Positions 1 to 10,305 of a stretch of DNA of 64,000 nucleotides are shown here, piece by piece (within the stretch, counting starts at the first letter, position 1; the number at the start of each line of letters is the position of its first letter). The stretch covers positions 1-64,000 of the forward strand of contig NZ_JAODOO010000017.1 of assembly GCF_025398335.1 (NCBI RefSeq). Reading direction: 5' to 3'. The notes below the pieces were generated by a model. It ran no database searches and had not been told where the DNA came from. It worked only from the letters and a program-made list of their open reading frames with translations. This stretch comes from Clostridium sp. CX1. GTDB lineage: Bacteria; Bacillota; Clostridia; Clostridiales; Clostridiaceae. The translations under genes and the position numbers were made by a program.

Positions 1-55
1 CTTCGCCTTTTAAGAAGACCATTACATAATCTAATATTTAAATTTTATATAGGAT

Positions 56-988
56 TTATTCTATCTTACCTTTTTTAAAACTTTTCAACATTCTTATATA
101 ATGATTTGCTTCTCTAACTACATGATCACCTAAAAGTGGATACGCAATAGACTTAATCTTACATTGTACTAGTCCTTCTGTACCTTGTTTTTTAAAATCT
201 CTAATATCTATTGCATTCTTAAGGCTTCTATTAGTTACTTCTGGTAGCAGTGCCATGTCTTGAGACAGGCTCCTAGCCTCTTGAGTAAGCTCATCAAACT
301 TTTTCCCAAAGTTATTTGCAGTATCAAACAATTTTTCCTCAGTAGGATCTAAAAGTCCTCTGATAAACTTAGAGTGTTCAGCCATAATCCTGTTCCAGAA
401 GGTCTCCTGATATGCGGCTTCTCTTGCTATGTTAAACTCTTCCCTTCTCTGAAGCATGGTAAGCATTCTTAGGTAAAATTTAGCCTCTCTTAGAATATGG
501 TCAAGAAGTAGTGGATAGTTTGTTGTAAACATCCTGCAGCATAAAACATTCTGAAGTATATTACTTTTGAAACCTGCGATTTGCTGTGCCGCTCTTATAG
601 CCCTATTGTTTAGATTTTCTACCATTCTTACAGTATTCATAGAAATCTGTCCTGGACTACTCATAGCAAGAGATGCTTCCATTCTCGTTATGTTCGGATT
701 AACTTTAATATTAGTATAGAATTGAGTTTCTCTTTCTGCATCTAAAGTTAGGTCAGTTACTAATTCACCAGAGTTTGCAACTTCAGGACTGATTATACCC
801 TCAGACATTCTAATAGTTTCTACAAGAAGCTGGCTGAATATATTTTTTAGTGCCTCTGACTGTTCAATGTACTGTTGATCTCTTGTAGTAAATGCTGCCT
901 CTAAAAATATAGAGTGTTCTTTAGCAATTCTCATAAAGAATAGGTTTAACTCCAGGGATTGTCTTACAAATTCGCTATTTGATAACAT
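56..988 (-). CDS. DUF2935 family protein (ferritin-like helical, internally duplicated)
   Basis: The 310-residue product matches the DUF2935 family as I know it from clostridia and bacilli; no function is established. It is built from two related halves of about 130 residues: an N-terminal segment around residues 13-32 with the pattern FxxRIAKEHSIFLE recurs around residue 200 as NRIMAEHSKFIRG, and DHILREAKFYLRM (about 165-177) recurs as DHVVREANHYIRM (about 288-300). The repeated Glu/His pattern is reminiscent of ferritin-like di-metal four-helix proteins, but metal binding is inference. The start ATG has a good upstream box (GGAGG, 6 nt). It stands alone, with a strong terminator hairpin of the neighbouring operon upstream. 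The 55 bases between it and the window edge hold nothing I can call. Confidence 0.75.
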   Translation of the reverse strand: MLSNSEFVRQSLELNLFFMRIAKEHSIFLEAAFTTRDQQYIEQSEALKNIFSQLLVETIRMSEGIISPEVANSGELVTDLTLDAERETQFYTNIKVNPNITRMEASLAMSSPGQISMNTVRMVENLNNRAIRAAQQIAGFKSNILQNVLCCRMFTTNYPLLLDHILREAKFYLRMLTMLQRREEFNIAREAAYQETFWNRIMAEHSKFIRGLLDPTEEKLFDTANNFGKKFDELTQEARSLSQDMALLPEVTNRSLKNAIDIRDFKKQGTEGLVQCKIKSIAYPLLGDHVVREANHYIRMLKSFKKGKIE

Positions 989-1127
989 ATTAGACCTCCA
1001 TATATTTACTCATCATAACATAATATGAGTAATAGAATTACTTTACTACTATATAGTAAAATAATTAGCATTCTTCTTAGCAGCCCTTTCATGTCATTTT
1101 TTAAATTATAGTACCAGTTTACAATAA

Positions 1128-1186
1128 AATATAGCGTTAAAAGAACCAAGCATAAATAGTACGCTTGGTTCTTTTAACGCTATATT
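1128..1186 (-). terminator. Perfect 24-bp hairpin terminator of the efflux operon
   Basis: Arms 1128-1151 and 1163-1186 are perfect reverse complements separated by 11 nt. On the minus strand the stem is followed by TTTTATT. The inner arm overlaps the stop codon of the permease gene by two bases. No T-run on the plus strand follows it, so it acts mainly for the minus-strand operon. Confidence 0.85.
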
Positions 1187-2387
1187 ACACAGCTATGTTA
1201 ACTTCATTATCAACATCATTGTCATTTTCATTAATATCCATCAATTTGCCCTTCTTATTGCGAATTACGCTAACGGAGTATAAAACCAATCCTATAGGAA
1301 GCCAGAATAAAGTATATTTAAGTCCACTATTTATATAAGGAAGTATAACCTCCCATCCTACTCCTTTTAGATTTAAATACTTCAATGGTATTGCAACATG
1401 TATAAATGGCCATAAAGCTCTAACAACCTGTGAAAATCTACCCGGCATCATATATTCAGGATATGTAACCCCACAGGTCATAATCATAACCAAGTTAGAC
1501 ATAAGATAAAATTGAAAAAAGTAAACATTATTATTAATAAAGGATGAAAATACTAATCCTACAGCTGTAAGATTAATAAAAAACAAACTCATCAATACAA
1601 TATATATCACTATGTCCCCCCGAAGAGGAAGCCTATACATTTTTCCAATAATACATAATGCAGTAAAGCTCGATATAATAGATACAATAGAAATCAATAA
1701 TATTCTTCCTAAAATATTAAAAATGTTTTCTATACCTTCTTTTGACCGTAATTTAATAGAAGAAAAAACCTTTTTCTTTTCTATTAGAAGCGGCATTATA
1801 AATTGCGTTAAAAAAACCATTTGTATTGAAAATGGTACAACAGTATAAGCTAAATTTCTAATATAACTAGATTGAGGATCATAAAGTGTACGTTCCACAT
1901 ATGAAAAAGTCCCAAGAGTACTTTTCGCTATGTAGGGCAACAGATTATTTCCTTGTAAAACATTTAGTTGTATACCTGCGCTTAGCGTACCTAGAACTGC
2001 ACTGCTATATCCTAATGCATTACCTCCAATAATCATATTAGTTCCATCTACTAATATGAGTGCATTAGGTGCTTTCTTTAAGCTTAAATTTTTACTAAAA
2101 TCTTCAGGTATTATAATGCCTCCATTTACTTGCTTTTTCTTAATTGCATTTTCTAGTTCAGCCTGAGAATCTGTGTAATAGTTAACCTTTAGCCCAGGGT
2201 GATTTTTAAGTTGTTGAACAATGCTTCTTGACAAGGACGAATTGTCAAGATCTACGACTCCGAAAGGAATATTTTCTACGAAAACCTTACTATAAACAAA
2301 ACTTACAAGAAGTATTCCGATTATAGGAGTCATAATAAAGCTAATAACATTATTTTTCTCTTCCTTTAGCAACTTTAGTAACTTCAT
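1185..2387 (-). CDS. ABC-2 type transport permease (second subunit)
   Basis: A 400-residue membrane protein of the ABC-2 permease family with the typical layout: one N-terminal transmembrane helix (about 15-33), a large extracytoplasmic loop (about 34-180, containing PFGVVDLDNSSLSRSIV and GGIIIPEDFSKNL, features of the YhhJ/YbhR-like export permeases), then about five transmembrane helices to the C terminus. The start overlaps the stop of the upstream permease by four bases (ATGA), indicating translational coupling, and has its own GAGGTGG box. It is a paralogue of that neighbour, so the two probably form a heterodimeric channel. It likely exports a hydrophobic or toxic compound together with the adaptor encoded first in the operon. 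No ATP-binding subunit is present in the operon. Confidence 0.85.
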   Translation of the reverse strand: MKLLKLLKEEKNNVISFIMTPIIGILLVSFVYSKVFVENIPFGVVDLDNSSLSRSIVQQLKNHPGLKVNYYTDSQAELENAIKKKQVNGGIIIPEDFSKNLSLKKAPNALILVDGTNMIIGGNALGYSSAVLGTLSAGIQLNVLQGNNLLPYIAKSTLGTFSYVERTLYDPQSSYIRNLAYTVVPFSIQMVFLTQFIMPLLIEKKKVFSSIKLRSKEGIENIFNILGRILLISIVSIISSFTALCIIGKMYRLPLRGDIVIYIVLMSLFFINLTAVGLVFSSFINNNVYFFQFYLMSNLVMIMTCGVTYPEYMMPGRFSQVVRALWPFIHVAIPLKYLNLKGVGWEVILPYINSGLKYTLFWLPIGLVLYSVSVIRNKKGKLMDINENDNDVDNEVNIAV

Positions 2388-3535
2388 ATTTCTACCACCT
2401 CACTGTATTCTGGCTTTTCAGCTTTTTTACGTCTAGGTAATCTTTGAAGCATAAATATTAAAAATGTAATGCCCCACATAATAATTACAAATTTAGAAAG
2501 CCAGTAAATACTAGGTAAAACATCTTGTATGTTGCCCCCTATAAGTGATAAATCTCTCATAGGTATAGCAAAGTATGTAAACGGAATATACTTTGCTATA
2601 GTTGAAAAAACATTGGGCATAGCTATTAATGGGTATGTATAACCTGAAAGCATAAGCGTTGTTCCTATTATGCCGCAGGAGGACGTTGCTGCTAATTTAT
2701 CCCCTTTTTTAAGCAAATTCATGAGTATTCCAAAGTTTGTCATACCAATACTGAAAAGTATAGTTAATATAACCGCTGCAATAATAGAGCCTCGATAAGG
2801 AAAAGCAAAATATTTATATTGAATCCCAATAGTTAGCGAAATAGAAACCGCTCCTACTAAAGCACAAAGGATTCCTTTAAAAAAGAGGCGTATATAATTC
2901 TCCTTTTCCATTATCATAACACCTACTAAAGCAATTCCCATTTGAGCAATGACTAATAAAACTCCCTGCAGCATGAAATTAGGCATATTTTTTGCAGGAT
3001 TCCCTATAAATCTTGAAGTATATGTCATCGGAATAATATTTTCCTTAACTACGTTTGGTTTTAGACCAAGTTTTCCTTCGCCTATGCTAATTAAATATCC
3101 TGTTTTTATAGTACTTAAAACTTCTGAAATTTTTCCTTTTGCAGAACTAGCTAATGAAGATTGTGCTCCATCATAAAAGGTCATAATTTTAGGAGACTTG
3201 CCATTTAATAAGTCTCTTGAAAAACCTTCAGGTATAAGTATTCCTGCTGCTACTCTTCCCTCATCTATTAGCCTTTTAATATCATCATCATTATTACTGT
3301 ATGCTATAACATTAAAGGTTTCATTTGTTCTTATTTGCTCTACAAGGTTTTGAGTTGTTGAAGAGTTATCATGATTTACAATGATAGTTGGAACACGACT
3401 AACCTGATGGGCACTAAATTCGTACCCCAGAATGAAGCTGGACATAGTAGGTATTACTAAAAGCATAATTATAGGGATCAATATATGCTTAAATCCTGCC
3501 AACTTTCTGAAAACATAAAATATCTTTTCTTTCAT
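2384..3535 (-). CDS. ABC-2 type transport permease (first subunit)
   Basis: A 383-residue ABC-2 permease with an N-terminal helix (about 14-35), an extracytoplasmic domain containing RVPTIIVNHDNSSTTQNLV and AGILIPEGFSRDLL, and five or six C-terminal helices. I place the start at ATG 3535 rather than the longer ORF start at 3568, because AAGAGG lies a suitable distance upstream of 3535 and the longer form would run into the preceding gene. With this start, 13 bases separate it from the adaptor gene. Same fold and loop motifs as the next gene (DxDNSS, GxxIPExFS), so they arose by duplication. Substrate unknown; the divergent MarR regulator suggests drug or toxin export. Confidence 0.85.
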   Translation of the reverse strand: MKEKIFYVFRKLAGFKHILIPIIMLLVIPTMSSFILGYEFSAHQVSRVPTIIVNHDNSSTTQNLVEQIRTNETFNVIAYSNNDDDIKRLIDEGRVAAGILIPEGFSRDLLNGKSPKIMTFYDGAQSSLASSAKGKISEVLSTIKTGYLISIGEGKLGLKPNVVKENIIPMTYTSRFIGNPAKNMPNFMLQGVLLVIAQMGIALVGVMIMEKENYIRLFFKGILCALVGAVSISLTIGIQYKYFAFPYRGSIIAAVILTILFSIGMTNFGILMNLLKKGDKLAATSSCGIIGTTLMLSGYTYPLIAMPNVFSTIAKYIPFTYFAIPMRDLSLIGGNIQDVLPSIYWLSKFVIIMWGITFLIFMLQRLPRRKKAEKPEYSEVVEI

Positions 3536-3548
3536 AACAAGTACCTCT

Positions 3549-4589
3549 TTACTTTCCAAAGTCAACAAAAGCTGTCATTCCCGCACGAAGAGGTACATCT
3601 AAGTTATCAAATTGAATTTTAACCCCATAGGATAATATGTCAAATTCCCCGTTATCATTTGTTGCTCTTTTAACTGCAAAGTCAGCATTTTTGTTAATTC
3701 TAGCAACCTTACCAGTAAATTTCTTGTCCTTATAGCCAGGAATTTTTATAGAAACCTTTTGATCCAATTTAACTTTTGAAATATCAGTTTCTCTTACGTT
3801 GCACATTATTGAAGGGTCATTAGTATTTGTGATAACAATCAGCGGCATTCCTGAGGACACAAGATCACCGGATTTCACGTTAAGCTCAGTGATTACCCCA
3901 TCTGCCGGAGCTGTAATTGTAGTATTTTTCATGTTAACATTAAGCTCCTCTAATGCAGCTTGAGCCTGTTTAAGTTGTCCTTCTACAGCATTAACTGCTG
4001 CACTTGCCTGTTCTACCTGTGCCTGTAGTCTTGCTATAGCCTCAGGTCTTGTCCCTTTTTTAAGTAACTCATATTTATTTTTTGCAATTTCAAATTGAGA
4101 CTGAGCATTATCTAGAACTTCCTTAGCTGCATATCCTGAATCGAATAACTGTTTTGTTCTATTGTAATTCGTTTCAGCAAGATCACAAGTTATTTTAGCT
4201 TGGTTAATTTCTTCCTCTCTTGAGCCATTTTGCGCCTCCTGGAGCTGAGAATCCACAACATTTCTAGCAGCTTGTGATGCACTGAGCTGTGCAGTTACAG
4301 TTTCTATTTGAGCTTGTATCTGAGATTTTCTTGCTGCTAAAGAATCGCTATTTACTGATACTAAAACTTGACCCTTTTTAACAGTATCACCTTCTTTTAC
4401 AAATACTGTTTCAATTTGGCCTCCGGTTTGAGAATTCACATTGTTACTTTCCATTGATACATTTGATTGGACCGTCAAAGTCTTATTATCATTATTTATT
4501 ATTTTATCTCCTGTTAACTTTGTACATGAAGTAAAAAAAATTGCCATGATTACTAATGATAATAATGCAGTAACTTTTCTAATTTTCAT
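3549..4589 (-). CDS. HlyD/AcrA-type efflux adaptor lipoprotein
   Basis: A 346-residue membrane-fusion-type adaptor. The N terminus (MKIRKVTALLSLVIMAIFF then TSCTK) is a lipoprotein signal with the Cys near residue 22. A first biotinyl-lipoyl half (GQIETVFVKEGDTVKKGQVL, about 54-73) precedes a long Ala/Gln-rich alpha-helical hairpin (about 80-215), followed by the second lipoyl half (TTITAPADGVITELNVKSG) and a beta-barrel C terminus. ATG 4589 is preferred over the ORF start at 4607 because AGGAGG lies 6 nt upstream. First gene of the operon; it should bridge the two permeases to the cell envelope. In Gram-positives such adaptors work without an outer-membrane channel. Confidence 0.88.
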   Translation of the reverse strand: MKIRKVTALLSLVIMAIFFTSCTKLTGDKIINNDNKTLTVQSNVSMESNNVNSQTGGQIETVFVKEGDTVKKGQVLVSVNSDSLAARKSQIQAQIETVTAQLSASQAARNVVDSQLQEAQNGSREEEINQAKITCDLAETNYNRTKQLFDSGYAAKEVLDNAQSQFEIAKNKYELLKKGTRPEAIARLQAQVEQASAAVNAVEGQLKQAQAALEELNVNMKNTTITAPADGVITELNVKSGDLVSSGMPLIVITNTNDPSIMCNVRETDISKVKLDQKVSIKIPGYKDKKFTGKVARINKNADFAVKRATNDNGEFDILSYGVKIQFDNLDVPLRAGMTAFVDFGK

Positions 4590-4809
4590 AAAAAACCTCC
4601 TAAACAAAATAATAGTTTTAAAACTTTTTTTGATTAAGGATAAGATTTCCTATAAAATTAAATGAGAGATTATATTAATTTAGAGAAATTTTATTGTTCT
4701 AAAGTAATTTAGTCTGTAACTTAATGATAGATATGTTGATTGTGAAAAAATTTGATAAACCTGTAATTACTAAAATGAATATCTTTTGGAATTAGAGCGA
4801 CAATACAAA

Positions 4810-4837
4810 ATTATATATAATATTGAAATATTGTCAA
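4810..4837 (-). promoter_or_regulatory. Predicted promoter of the efflux operon
   Basis: On the minus strand a perfect -35 TTGACA (4832-4837) is followed by a 16-nt spacer and a perfect -10 TATAAT (4810-4815). Transcription would start near 4803, leaving a leader of roughly 210 nt before the adaptor gene. The promoter is about 70 bp from the MarR operator on the other strand; no second copy of that operator is visible at this promoter. Confidence 0.65.
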
Positions 4838-4905
4838 TATAAATATTGAACTTTTTTATTAAGAATTTTATAAATAGAGAAGTAAAGACAATTTAAATCA
4901 TTATA

Positions 4906-4956
4906 GTTGCAAAGGAAACTAATATCTGCTATACTCAAATTAGTTTCCTTTGCAAC
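4906..4956 (+). promoter_or_regulatory. marR promoter embedded in an 18-bp inverted repeat (autoregulatory operator)
   Basis: Arms 4906-4923 and 4939-4956 are perfect reverse complements (core GTTGCAAAGGAAACT), separated by 15 nt. The left arm contains TTGCAA (4907-4912) as -35; 17 nt later TATACT (4930-4935), with an upstream TG, forms an extended -10. The right arm covers the predicted start of transcription and the leader. A protein bound to both arms would cover -35 and +1, so repression of marR by its own product is the natural reading. Confidence 0.75.
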
Positions 4957-4977
4957 CAACTTAAAGGAGATGTTGAT

Positions 4978-5421
4978 ATGAAAAATGAATCCTTTGGAAA
5001 ATACATAGGTGCGATTAATAGAAGATCTCAAAGTTTGATAAACAAAAAACTCGAAGGAATTGAAATTGGAAGTGGACAGTATGAATTTTTTTACCTTATA
5101 TCACAAAATCAAGGGATAAGTCAAAAGGAATTAAGTGAGAGATTAGAAATAGGCAAAGCTACAACTGCAAAAGCAGTTAAGGTTCTTATGAAGAATGGAT
5201 ATGTAAGAAGAGAAAAAGATTTAGAGGATAAAAGATTTTATAAACTGTATCTTACAGAAGAAGGTACAAAAATTGCTCATTTGGTCACCCCAGCTCTCGA
5301 AGAAATAATGGCAATTTATTCAAGTGGTTTTACAGATGAGGAAAGTGTTTATGTATTAAAGGTATTGAAAAAAATACTTAATAATGTTTATAATGCCACA
5401 AAAGACATGGATTTGGACTAA
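4978..5421 (+). CDS. MarR family transcriptional regulator
   Basis: A 147-residue winged-helix regulator. The DNA-binding domain spans about residues 35-100: ISQKELSERLEIGKATTAKAVKVLMKNGYVRREKDLEDKRF in pieces, with the wing DKRFYKLYLTEEG; flanking helices form the dimer interface. The start has AAAGGAG 8 nt upstream. It is divergent from the efflux operon, a common arrangement in which a MarR protein senses a toxic ligand and controls both units. The inverted repeat over its own promoter supports autoregulation; control of the efflux operon is inference because that promoter has no obvious copy of the repeat. Confidence 0.9.
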   Translation: MKNESFGKYIGAINRRSQSLINKKLEGIEIGSGQYEFFYLISQNQGISQKELSERLEIGKATTAKAVKVLMKNGYVRREKDLEDKRFYKLYLTEEGTKIAHLVTPALEEIMAIYSSGFTDEESVYVLKVLKKILNNVYNATKDMDLD

Positions 5422-5460
5422 ATAAAAGAGCTTATTGATATACTTCTACAATGAAAAAAA

Positions 5461-5509
5461 CTACAATAAAGTTTTTGGAATTTCCCAAACTTTACTGTAG
5501 CCTTTTTTT
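5461..5509 (+). terminator. Bidirectional terminator after marR
   Basis: A stem formed by CTACAATAAAGTTT and AAACTTTACTGTAG (5461-5500) is followed by seven T (5503-5509) on the plus strand and preceded by seven A, giving a T-run on the minus strand as well. It separates marR from the convergent large activator gene. Confidence 0.85.
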
Positions 5510-5596
5510 ATTAACTAACAAAACCTTATTTTATATTTTCTCGCCCTAATGTAACTATATTCCATATACTTGAGACATTATGGATTTTATATCTAC

Positions 5597-8500
5597 CTAT
5601 TTTTTTATCTTTTCTGCTGCAATTTGCTCTCTAGCTTCTCTATCCAATCTTGCAGCTTCACTTTCCATAGCCTTAAATGCCACTGAAAGCATAAGTTTTA
5701 TTCTATTAAGTTGATTAACTTCACTAGCTCCTGGATCATAATCTATAGCTGCTATATTAGCTCCTGGATATCTCCTTCTAAGCTCTTTTATCATTCCTTT
5801 GCCAGTTACATGATTAGGCAGGCATGCAAAGGGCTGCATACATATAATATTTTTAGCACCACTTTCTATTAGCTCAACCATTTCTGCAGTTAGGAACCAT
5901 CCTTCTCCTGTCTGGTTGCCTAGGGATACTATAGGTGATGCTCCTTCTGCTAATCTTTCTATATCCACTGGAGGATCAAATCTATGACTATTTAGTAGTG
6001 CAGCTCTCATATATCTTCTATAGAACTCGATAACTTTAATAACAGCTCCTCGAATAGCCTTACTTACTCTGTCTCCTGATAAATATTCATATTTAAATTT
6101 AGCATCATAAGCGCAGTATAGGAAAAAATCCATCAAATCTGGTACTACCGCTTCAGCACCTTCTTTTTCAATTATATCAACTATATTGTTATTGGCTGTT
6201 GGGTGGAATTTAACAAGTATTTCTCCTACTACTCCAACCCTTGGCTTTTCTATATTATTAATTTCTAGAGTATCAAAATCTTCTACTATAGAGTAAACAT
6301 TTTCTTTAAACTGCTTGTGATTTCCGTTTCTCACATTTTCCTTGCATTTTTCAATCCATTTTTCATATAAAACATTTGCAGATCCTGAAATTTTCTCATA
6401 TGGTCTTATTTTGTAAAGTACTTTCATAAATAAGTCCCCATATAAAATACCTATGATTGCTTTATTTAAAAGACTAGGCGTGATTTTAAATCCAGGATTC
6501 TTTTCCATACCTACAAGGTTTAAGGATATTACCGGAACTTGAGGCATGCCTGCATCTTTTAATGCCTTCCTTAAAAAGCCTATATAATTTGTTGCTCTGC
6601 AGCCACCTCCAGTTTGACTTATCATAACTGAAATATTATTTAAATCATATTTATTAGATTTAAGTGCCTCAATTAATTGTCCAACCACAATTATTGACGG
6701 ATAACAGGCATCATTATTTACATATTTCAATCCTTCATCTACAGCTTTTTTATCTACTGAAGGAAGCACTTCTAAATTATACCCACAGGCTTTAAAGGCC
6801 TCTTCTAAAAATTGAAAATGTATTGGTGACATCTGAGGGCATAAAATAGTGTGATTTTTTTTCATTTCCTTTGTAAAAGCAACTCTTTCATCAAGTAAAG
6901 TAATCTTATGTGGTTTAAATTCTCTGGCATCTCTTTCTTCTAAAGCTGCCTTTAAGGATCGTATTCTTATTTTTACAGCACCTAGATTACTTCCCTCATC
7001 TATTTTTAATACTGTAAATATTTTTTCGTAACTATTTAGTATTTCCTGTACTTGATCTGTAGTTACTGCATCCAAACCACAACCAAAAGAATTTAATTGT
7101 ATTATATCTAAATTTTCCTGAGTAGCTACAAAGCTTGCAGCAGCATATAATCTTGAGTGATATACCCATTGGTCTACAACCCTTAGAGGTCTTTCTATTT
7201 CCCCAAAATGCGCTACAGAGTCCTCTGTAAGCACTGCCATTCCATAGGAGCTGATTATATCAGGAATACCATGGTTAATTTCTGGATCTATGTGGTATGG
7301 TCTTCCTGCAAGTACTATTCCTCTTTTTCCCGTTTCATTAAGATACTCTAAAACCTCTTTACCCTTTTGTCTTATATCTTCTTTTACAGCTCTATCTTCC
7401 TCGTAAGCCTTCCTAACAGCTTCAGCGATTTCACTTTTTGGTATATTAAACTCTCTTAGTTCGTCAAATAATCTTTTTATCAGTCTATTTTTGTTATCTA
7501 AAGGCAAAAATGGACTCATAAATTTTATATTTTCTTCCTTTAGAATGTCCATATTATTTTTTATTACCTCAGGGTAAGAAGTAACCATAGGACAGTTGTA
7601 ATTATTATCTGCCTCTATCTGTTCTTTTTGTTCATAAGGAATACATGGATAGAATATGAACTTTACCCCTCTCTTAACTAAGCTTACTATATGCCCATGT
7701 ACTATCTTCGCAGGGTAACAGGCTGACTCGGAAGGTATAGTTTCAATTCCAAGTTCATATACTTGTTTAGATGACCTTGGAGACAACTCTACTCTAAATC
7801 CTAATTGGGTAAAAAAAGTAAACCAGAAAGGGTAATTCTCATACATGTTAAGTACCCTTGGTATTCCTATTTGGCCTCTTTTAGCCTCCTCCTTTTTAAG
7901 AGGAGTATACTTAAAGATTCTCCTATATTTATAATCATATAAATTAGGTATATCTACATCAGCTTTTTCTAACCCAGTTCCCCTTTCGCATCTATTTCCT
8001 GAAATAAAGGCTCTTCCGTCAGAAAATGTATTTATAGTAAGAAGACAGTTGTTAGCACACTTTCCGCATCTCTTCATATCTACTTCTGTAGTAAACTTAT
8101 CCAACTCATCAGAACTTAACAGTGTGCTTTTATATCCCTCTAAATACCTCTCTCTAGCAATTAATCCGGCACCGAAAGCCCCCATGATACCTGCTATATC
8201 CGGCCTTATTACCTCTCTTTCTGATATAAGTTCAAAGGCCCTTAAAACAGAATCATTATAAAAAGTTCCGCCTTGTACAATTATCTTGCCTCCAAGTTCT
8301 TTCGGGTTTCTTATCTTTATAACCTTAAAGAGAGCATTTTTAATTACTGAATAGGAAAGACCTGCGGATATATCTCCTACAGTAGCTCCTTCCTTTTGTG
8401 CTTGTTTAACCTTGGAATTCATAAAAACTGTACATCTAGATCCTAAATCTACAGGGTTTTTTGAGCTTATTGCTGTTTCCGCAAATTCCTTAACATTCAT

Positions 8501-9883
8501 GTTTAATGAGTGAGCAAAGGTTTCTATAAAAGACCCACAACCTGAAGAGCAAGCCTCATTCAACATGATACTATCAATAACACCTTCTTTAATCTTTAGA
8601 CATTTCATATCCTGTCCACCAATATCTAAGATAAAATCTACTCCTGGCCTAAAAAACTCTGCTGCCTTGTAATGAGCTACCGTTTCAACTTCCCCTATAT
8701 CCACTAAAAGCCCAGATTTTATAAGCCCCTCTCCATACCCGGTAACTGCTGAGTTAACTATTTTTGCTTTTGAGGTTAATCTGCCATATAAGTCCTTTAA
8801 TATATTTATTGCAGACTTTAACGGACTTCCTTCATTGCTTCCGTAAAAAGAATAGAGAAGATTTCCCACCTCATCTACAAGTGCTGCCTTTGTAGTTGTA
8901 GATCCTGCATCTATTCCTAAAAAACAATTTCCTTCAAAATCTTCTAAACGTTTTTTGTTAACAGCATATCTACTATGACGTTTTCTAAACTCTGCTAACT
9001 CCTCTTCGTCTTTAAAAAGAGGTCTTAAGGACTGTACTTCCCCAGTGGTAACAAGTTCTAGTTTAGGGAGCCTTTCTACCAAGGCACTAGAAGAGATAGT
9101 AGATTCTTTTTTTGAAGCTAGTGCTGCTCCCATAGCCACAAATAACTGAGAATTCCTAGGAAATATCACTTGCTTCTCTGTTAGTTTTAAAGTTTCAATA
9201 AATCTCTTTCTAAGCTCAGATAAAAAATAAAGAGGCCCCCCTAAAAAAGCTACATTACCTTTTATTGATTTGCCACAAGCAAGTCCACCAATTGTTTGAT
9301 TTACTACTGCCTGAAATATTGATGCTGCTATATCTTCTTTGGCCGCCCCTTCATTTAATAAAGGTTGAATATCAGTTTTAGCAAAAACTCCACACCTTGC
9401 AGCAATAGGGTAAATCACCTTATACCCCTTTGCCAGATCATTTAAACCCTGAGCATCTGTTTGCAGAAGAGATGACATTTGATCAATAAATGCCCCAGTT
9501 CCTCCAGCACAGGTTCCATTCATCCTTTGATCTATTCCATCGTCAAAAAAGGTTATTTTGGCATCCTCACCACCAAGTTCTATTGCAACATCAGTAATTG
9601 GAATAAATCTTTCTATGGTATTTGTGCATGCTATTACCTCCTGTATAAATGGTATATCCAACCATTTAGATACAGATAGCCCACCTGAACCTGTAGCCAT
9701 TATCGTGATATTCGCATCTTTAATATGCTTATAGGCTTCTTTTATAACGCTGATTATAGTGCTTCTTATATCAGAAAAATGTCTTTGATAACTGCTATAT
9801 ACTATACTATCTTTATTGTCTGACACAATGATTTTTACTGTAGTTGACCCAATATCAAGTCCTATATGAAATAACTTTCTCAT
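5597..9883 (-). CDS. 2-hydroxyacyl-CoA dehydratase activator-type protein (BcrA/BadF ATPase repeats + DUF2229 + HgdB-like region)
   Basis: A 1428-residue fusion protein. Two ASKHA-type ATPase modules are visible: the first near residues 5-260 ([30 protein letters not shown]), the second near 325-580 ([38 protein letters not shown]). A DUF2229 region follows ([20 protein letters not shown]), then a C-terminal part resembling the dehydratase B-subunit fold ([15 protein letters not shown]). Family knowledge: single-module relatives hydrolyse ATP to drive an electron from a [4Fe-4S] cluster into 2-hydroxyacyl-CoA dehydratases. The fused form is widespread in anaerobes and its substrate is unknown. 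No dehydratase subunits lie nearby. ATG 9883 is chosen over the upstream GTG at 9895 because AAGGTG then lies 9 nt upstream. Confidence 0.85.
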   Translation of the reverse strand: MRKLFHIGLDIGSTTVKIIVSDNKDSIVYSSYQRHFSDIRSTIISVIKEAYKHIKDANITIMATGSGGLSVSKWLDIPFIQEVIACTNTIERFIPITDVAIELGGEDAKITFFDDGIDQRMNGTCAGGTGAFIDQMSSLLQTDAQGLNDLAKGYKVIYPIAARCGVFAKTDIQPLLNEGAAKEDIAASIFQAVVNQTIGGLACGKSIKGNVAFLGGPLYFLSELRKRFIETLKLTEKQVIFPRNSQLFVAMGAALASKKESTISSSALVERLPKLELVTTGEVQSLRPLFKDEEELAEFRKRHSRYAVNKKRLEDFEGNCFLGIDAGSTTTKAALVDEVGNLLYSFYGSNEGSPLKSAINILKDLYGRLTSKAKIVNSAVTGYGEGLIKSGLLVDIGEVETVAHYKAAEFFRPGVDFILDIGGQDMKCLKIKEGVIDSIMLNEACSSGCGSFIETFAHSLNMNVKEFAETAISSKNPVDLGSRCTVFMNSKVKQAQKEGATVGDISAGLSYSVIKNALFKVIKIRNPKELGGKIIVQGGTFYNDSVLRAFELISEREVIRPDIAGIMGAFGAGLIARERYLEGYKSTLLSSDELDKFTTEVDMKRCGKCANNCLLTINTFSDGRAFISGNRCERGTGLEKADVDIPNLYDYKYRRIFKYTPLKKEEAKRGQIGIPRVLNMYENYPFWFTFFTQLGFRVELSPRSSKQVYELGIETIPSESACYPAKIVHGHIVSLVKRGVKFIFYPCIPYEQKEQIEADNNYNCPMVTSYPEVIKNNMDILKEENIKFMSPFLPLDNKNRLIKRLFDELREFNIPKSEIAEAVRKAYEEDRAVKEDIRQKGKEVLEYLNETGKRGIVLAGRPYHIDPEINHGIPDIISSYGMAVLTEDSVAHFGEIERPLRVVDQWVYHSRLYAAASFVATQENLDIIQLNSFGCGLDAVTTDQVQEILNSYEKIFTVLKIDEGSNLGAVKIRIRSLKAALEERDAREFKPHKITLLDERVAFTKEMKKNHTILCPQMSPIHFQFLEEAFKACGYNLEVLPSVDKKAVDEGLKYVNNDACYPSIIVVGQLIEALKSNKYDLNNISVMISQTGGGCRATNYIGFLRKALKDAGMPQVPVISLNLVGMEKNPGFKITPSLLNKAIIGILYGDLFMKVLYKIRPYEKISGSANVLYEKWIEKCKENVRNGNHKQFKENVYSIVEDFDTLEINNIEKPRVGVVGEILVKFHPTANNNIVDIIEKEGAEAVVPDLMDFFLYCAYDAKFKYEYLSGDRVSKAIRGAVIKVIEFYRRYMRAALLNSHRFDPPVDIERLAEGASPIVSLGNQTGEGWFLTAEMVELIESGAKNIICMQPFACLPNHVTGKGMIKELRRRYPGANIAAIDYDPGASEVNQLNRIKLMLSVAFKAMESEAARLDREAREQIAAEKIKK

Positions 9884-10305
9884 AAATCTTATCACCTTTT
9901 TACAAATTAATAAAAACAGTTCGATTGAAAGTATAAACCTATCACAACATTATATTAATCCTGAGACCATTTGTTAAATGTCTTGTTTACTATTAAATAT
10001 ATAATTTTTAGTGAAAAAAATAACCATACCTTTTAAATATACGGTTATTATGTAAGCCTATAGATTTAATTAACTTTTAATTAAGATTCAACTAACTTTT
10101 TATTAATTTTTATTTAAATCTATATGCTTTCTCCTATTAGGACCTGTTAAAATTACCCTGTATATTAATATTATAACATATATCTGCCTTTGTCTATTTC
10201 AAATTTTTGGTTATACACTGTACAATTATAAATTAGCAATATATCCTCCTAATTCATATAATGAACTAGAATATTTTTAAATAAAATTTGATAGGGGATG
10301 ATCTT
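9884..10305. other. AT-rich divergent intergenic region with an 11-bp inverted repeat
   Basis: This stretch separates the divergent activator and ABC ATPase genes and must contain both promoters. It holds a perfect 11-bp inverted repeat, arms 10059-10069 (TATAGATTTAA) and 10114-10124, 44 nt apart, and a weaker ATAACC/GGTTAT hairpin near 10020-10048. I looked for a TPP, SAM or cobalamin-type riboswitch in front of the transporter and saw none. Confidence 0.5.

Noticed and set aside
4834-5031. 65-codon minus-strand frame across the marR promoter
   Set aside because: Overlaps the operator and the start of marR; no RBS, Phe/Lys/Tyr-rich random composition.
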